Below, piece by piece: positions 6,631-8,875 of a stretch of DNA of 8,875 nucleotides. Both the position numbers and the translations under genes were made by a program. Location: positions 1-8,875 of the forward strand of contig JAHELA010000063.1 of assembly GCA_024644425.1 (NCBI GenBank). Reading direction: 5' to 3'. Position 1 is the stretch's first letter. Every line of letters starts with the position of its first letter. This stretch comes from Nitrosomonadaceae bacterium. GTDB lineage: Bacteria; Pseudomonadota; Gammaproteobacteria; Burkholderiales; Nitrosomonadaceae. The notes under the pieces were generated by a model. That model did no database searches and was not told the origin of the DNA. It worked only from the letters and a program-made list of their open reading frames with translations.

Positions 6631-7136
6631 GAACCCCAGACTTGAGCAATTTTTACATAACCACTCTGTCCATCACGATGCTGTACTTTAATCCACCCAT
6701 GCAAAGGTGGCCCCAACCACTCCAGAATGACATCTTTCTGAGCTTGGAACACCAATGTAGAGTTAATATCTGCTTCCTTATATACCTCAGCCTGTAATTC
6801 GGTTACGATCACATAACGTTTGTCGCTTACCATCTTTTGCTCAACCCAAGCTAGAGTACCACTACTATCACGCACTTTTACCCACCCTTCAACCCTTACA
6901 ACTGCCTCTACAGGCAAGTTTCGACTTGCTACATATAATTTATCAGCTTTTAATGATGGGGCGTTGTACATAATTACAGCATTCTCTGCCATAGAAAGAT
7001 ACTCTAATCCAGCTATAGCAGATTCATGGAAGCCTAGAAAAAATACACATACTACAGCTAAGGCCTTGTATCGTCTATATAACCTTTCTTTGAATAATTT
7101 GTTCGTCATTTTTAGTACATGTCTCTTAAAAATCAT
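6627..7136 (-). CDS. Secreted protein with two SH3-like domains
   Basis: This 169-residue protein has a long basic N-terminus (about 1-24), a hydrophobic core ALAVVCVFFLGF (25-36) and a likely signal-peptidase site after SAIA at 42, so the product is probably periplasmic. Two bacterial SH3-type repeats follow. The first is about 50-110, with NAPSLKADKL and GWVKVRDSSGTLAWVEQKMV. The second is about 111-168, with VYKEAD, GWIKVQHRDGQSGYVKIAQVWG. The GW-[IV]-KV-x(n)-G-x-x-[AG]-[WY]-V pattern occurs in both and is typical of the SH3_4/DUF1058 family. Its ligand is unknown; cell-wall or protein binding is a guess. A second possible start at Met10 (7109) gives a more ordinary signal peptide, and neither start has a convincing ribosome site. 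It lies 8 bases after secB and overlaps gpsA by ATGA. It is not an enzyme by anything visible. Confidence 0.85.
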   Translation of the reverse strand: MIFKRHVLKMTNKLFKERLYRRYKALAVVCVFFLGFHESAIAGLEYLSMAENAVIMYNAPSLKADKLYVASRNLPVEAVVRVEGWVKVRDSSGTLAWVEQKMVSDKRYVIVTELQAEVYKEADINSTLVFQAQKDVILEWLGPPLHGWIKVQHRDGQSGYVKIAQVWGS

Positions 7137-7144
7137 TGTCTGTA

Positions 7145-7624
7145 TTACTGTTTTGTTTCACTCGTGACTTGGTCTGACCCGTCTGCCATAGCTTGTTGTT
7201 TGCTCTCATTATAAAGTGCCTCGAAATTAACTGGGCTTAGAATTACTGGAGGGAACCCAGCACGCGTAACTATATCTGAAATAGTTTCACGCATATATGG
7301 AAATATGATATTGGGACAAACTATATTCAAAATAGGAGTTACTTCCTCTTCTTCAAGATTACGAATCTGAAAAATTCCTGCCTGCAATACTTCAACTAAA
7401 AATATAGTTTTTTCCTGTGCCTTAGCAGTAACTGTTACGGTTAACACCACTTCAAACATACCTTCGTTTATTTCTTTATCGTGAATATGTAACTGCATAT
7501 CAATTTTAGGTGCCTCAGCTTCAAGAAAAACTAACGGCGCATTAGGAATCTCCAATGATAAATCTTTAACATAAATTTTTTCTATATTAAAAATACGCTG
7601 CTGCTCTTTCGTTTTAAGTTCCAT
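7145..7624 (-). CDS. secB: Protein-export chaperone SecB
   Basis: SecB is a cytoplasmic tetrameric chaperone that keeps preproteins unfolded and passes them to SecA for Sec export. The 159 residues are close to the E. coli 155. Landmarks are FNIEKIYVKDLSLEIPNAP (12-30), FEVVLTVTVTA (57-67), the VEVLQAGIFQI strand (77-87) and the highly conserved CPNIIFPYMRE (103-113). GFPPVILSPVNFEALY (123-138) comes near the end, and the tail is acidic/polar as expected for a SecA-contacting tail. It sits between grxC (143-base gap) and the SH3 gene (8-base gap). The ATG lacks a strong Shine-Dalgarno sequence. A perfect TATAAT in the upstream gap suggests that secB-SH3-gpsA may also have their own promoter. 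Confidence 0.96.
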   Translation of the reverse strand: MELKTKEQQRIFNIEKIYVKDLSLEIPNAPLVFLEAEAPKIDMQLHIHDKEINEGMFEVVLTVTVTAKAQEKTIFLVEVLQAGIFQIRNLEEEEVTPILNIVCPNIIFPYMRETISDIVTRAGFPPVILSPVNFEALYNESKQQAMADGSDQVTSETKQ

Positions 7625-7747
7625 ATTGAATGATTAAATACCAAATACCCTGTTAGAAAGAAAGTGTGACATAAAGCCTATTCCAGAAATTAATAATTGT
7701 ACATAACCCAATGCTCAGTATTTAAAGCATATACTTACCGCTCTTTT

Positions 7748-7779
7748 ATTATAGTGAATCAAGAAATTCAAACTGCCAA
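7748..7779 (-). promoter_or_regulatory. Weak candidate promoter upstream of secB
   Basis: On the minus strand a perfect -10 hexamer TATAAT (7753-7748) lies in the grxC-secB gap. The best -35-like hexamer, TTGGCA (7779-7774), is 20 bases away, longer than ideal; at 17 bases the hexamer is GCAGTT. A start here would give secB a leader of about 115-120 bases. No other feature is clear in the 143-base gap. Confidence 0.25.
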
Positions 7780-8025
7780 TAACTTTTCTAAACTATCGTT
7801 TCTATTGAGAAATGCTAAATCCTCATAACCCCCTACATGAGTGTCGCCAATATAAATTTGGGGTACTGTTCGCCGTCCAGTTTTCTCTAACATTTCGATA
7901 TGACGATCAGGCTCCAAATCAATACGAATTTTTTCTATTTTTGCTGCGCCTTTAGAATGCAAAAGCTTTTCTGCCATTATGCAATATGGGCAAGAGCCGG
8001 TCGAATACATGATTATTTTATTCAT
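7768..8025 (-). CDS. grxC: Glutaredoxin 3
   Basis: This is a small cytoplasmic thiol-disulfide oxidoreductase of 85 residues, reduced by glutathione. The dithiol active site CPYC is at 12-15, preceded by the MYSTGS strand. The cis-proline loop TVPQIYIG is at 53-60 (Pro55), and the glutathione-binding GGYEDL motif is at 65-70. The thioredoxin-like fold is complete and the length is that of E. coli Grx3 (83 residues). It starts 10 bases after the stop of the rhodanese-domain gene, so the two are probably cotranscribed, with secB next. The ribosome site is weak (AAG). Conserved placement beside secB in betaproteobacteria supports the assignment. Confidence 0.95.
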   Translation of the reverse strand: MNKIIMYSTGSCPYCIMAEKLLHSKGAAKIEKIRIDLEPDRHIEMLEKTGRRTVPQIYIGDTHVGGYEDLAFLNRNDSLEKLLAV

Positions 8026-8035
8026 ATTCTTGCAC

Positions 8036-8443
8036 TTATTTCTTTACTATCGGTAAATTTGCCTGCTTCCAAGTATCTATGCCACCTGCAAGGTTATGTA
8101 CATGGGAAAATCCGTTAGCATGCAAAATTGAACTTGCTGCCCCAGTACGAACACCACTTCTATATATAACTACTATCGGTTTATCCTTAAATTTTTCTAG
8201 TTCCTTAATACGATCCTTAATCTTATCTGACGGTATATGCTTAGAATTTGCTATGTGGCCAGCATCATATTCGCTTTCCTCTCGAACATCCAGTACTAAT
8301 GCATCCTTGTAATTGATAAGCTGAACCGCGATTAATGTTCCAATCTCTTTACCAGAACTCCGCGACAGTAATTCCCATAACAAAATACTACCACTCACCA
8401 CTACTATCATGACTAAAACAATATTATTCTGCACAAATTCCAA
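8036..8443 (-). CDS. Membrane-anchored rhodanese-like protein lacking the active-site cysteine
   Basis: This 135-residue protein has one N-terminal transmembrane helix (about 8-24) followed by a single rhodanese domain (about 35-133). Rhodanese signatures are VLDVREESEYDAGHIANSKHIP (50-71), VVIYRSGVRT (91-100) and HNLAGGIDTWKQANLP (116-131). In active rhodaneses the loop reads C-x-x-G-x-R-[ST] and the cysteine carries the persulfide. Here that position is Tyr94 (codon TAT at 8164-8162), and there is no cysteine anywhere in the protein, so sulfurtransferase activity is not expected by the usual mechanism. The start is a TTG at 8443-8441, chosen because AAAGGG lies 7 bases upstream and MEF plus a hydrophobic run fits the family N-terminus. 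It is first in the rhodanese-grxC-secB-SH3-gpsA run, resembling YibN-type genes next to grxC/secB. Confidence 0.88.
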   Translation of the reverse strand: MEFVQNNIVLVMIVVVSGSILLWELLSRSSGKEIGTLIAVQLINYKDALVLDVREESEYDAGHIANSKHIPSDKIKDRIKELEKFKDKPIVVIYRSGVRTGAASSILHANGFSHVHNLAGGIDTWKQANLPIVKK

Positions 8444-8826
8444 TTTGATGCCCTTTTATTATAAACACTTGATTTTATCAGAGACTGGAATATTCTGGGA
8501 TTCTTATAATAAGAAAAACTTAATCCTATTTTGGCCAATACATCAGCAAGTCTCTTAATCAACGATAACTTTTTGAGCTGCATTTAAAAAGGACCCAAAT
8601 CAGGATGATACTAAGTTGATCTACTAGATTTAAACAAAATACTTATAAAATAATATTCACATAAGAAAATTTCTCCTGTGTAACTTGTTTATAAGTTATT
8701 AAGTAAATTTCTCTATTTATTACATATGCTGCAGTATTTATCAAAATATACTAAAATATCCTGGTAGTTCAAGTTACTTTACAGAAAATCTCATCCTTTC
8801 AATTTATCCTTTTTATAAGAGTTAAT
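8444..8826. other. Divergent AT-rich intergenic region between rhodanese gene and gpmA
   Basis: These 383 bases separate two divergent genes and should hold promoters in both directions. I see no convincing TTGACA/TATAAT pair for either. TATACT at 8747-8752 is a possible -10 for gpmA, without a matching -35. A perfect 6-bp inverted repeat, TAACTT (8681-8686) with AAGTTA (8693-8698), is present. No RNA gene is recognisable. The longest open frame seen from an ATG, 8448-8558 on the plus strand, has 36 codons and no recognisable features or ribosome site. Confidence 0.6.
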
Positions 8827-8875
8827 ATGAAAAAAATTGTTCTCCTGCGGCATGGAGAAAGTACTTGGAATAAGG
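8827..8875 (+). CDS. gpmA: 2,3-bisphosphoglycerate-dependent phosphoglycerate mutase, N-terminal fragment
   Basis: An ATG at 8827 opens 16 complete codons, MKKIVLLRHGESTWNK, running off the window. The LLRHGES motif contains the catalytic histidine (His9) that is phosphorylated in the histidine-phosphatase superfamily, and the RHGESTWN form is that of GpmA. The enzyme interconverts 3- and 2-phosphoglycerate in glycolysis and gluconeogenesis. A modest ribosome site, AAGAG, lies 5 bases upstream. The gene is divergent from the rhodanese-grxC-secB run, as in many betaproteobacteria. Truncation is by the window edge only. Confidence 0.9.
   Translation, partial: MKKIVLLRHGESTWNK

Noticed and set aside
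6820..7167. Plus-strand open frame of 115 codons with a hydrophobic end
   Set aside because: Antisense to the SH3 gene and the secB tail; the hydrophobic stretch mirrors the basic and hydrophobic signal-peptide codons.
7900..8312. Plus-strand open frames at 7900-8118 and 8079-8312
   Set aside because: Antisense to grxC and the rhodanese-domain gene, both well supported.
8448..8558. 36-codon plus-strand frame beginning MPFYYKH
   Set aside because: No ribosome site, no recognisable features, and it overlaps the upstream control sequence of the minus-strand rhodanese gene; best explained as chance.

Overview
The window reads as chromosome of a betaproteobacterial ammonia oxidiser of the Nitrosomonas type. 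The strongest evidence is the first 117 bases, which encode the C-terminus of ammonia monooxygenase subunit C (AmoC). The order rhodanese-grxC-secB-gpsA beside gpmA is also a familiar betaproteobacterial arrangement. The DNA is AT-rich, most of all between genes. There are no RNA genes, CRISPR arrays, transposases or phage genes in view.

Layout. (1) 1-811, plus strand: the tail of amoC, a strong hairpin, then a membrane-anchored periplasmic protein of the AmoD/PmoD copper-protein type. No amoA or amoB follows, so this looks like a stand-alone amoC locus with its own accessory gene. (2) 822-5448, minus strand: a compact biotin operon transcribed bioB-bioF-bioH-bioC-bioD. It converges on the amoD-like gene with only 10 bases between the stop codons. 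(3) 5632-8443, minus strand: a rhodanese-domain membrane protein, glutaredoxin (grxC), export chaperone secB, a secreted double-SH3 protein, and glycerol-3-phosphate dehydrogenase gpsA. (4) 8444-8826: a 383-base AT-rich divergent intergenic region. (5) 8827 to the end, plus strand: the first 16 codons of phosphoglycerate mutase gpmA.

How the genes work together. BioC caps malonyl-ACP with a methyl group, fatty-acid synthesis extends it, and BioH removes the methyl group. BioF, BioD and BioB then complete biotin; the aminotransferase BioA needed between BioF and BioD is absent from this cluster. SecB, GrxC and the rhodanese-domain protein form an export/thiol housekeeping group. The SH3 protein and GpsA are coupled by an ATGA overlap. 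AmoC and the AmoD-like protein belong to the energy-yielding ammonia oxidation system of the inner membrane and periplasm.

Most of the window is conventional. The points that most deserve a second look are the amoC plus amoD-like pair, a rhodanese domain with no cysteine at all, and a terminator-like hairpin that abuts the bioH start codon and overlaps a possible 21-codon leader frame.
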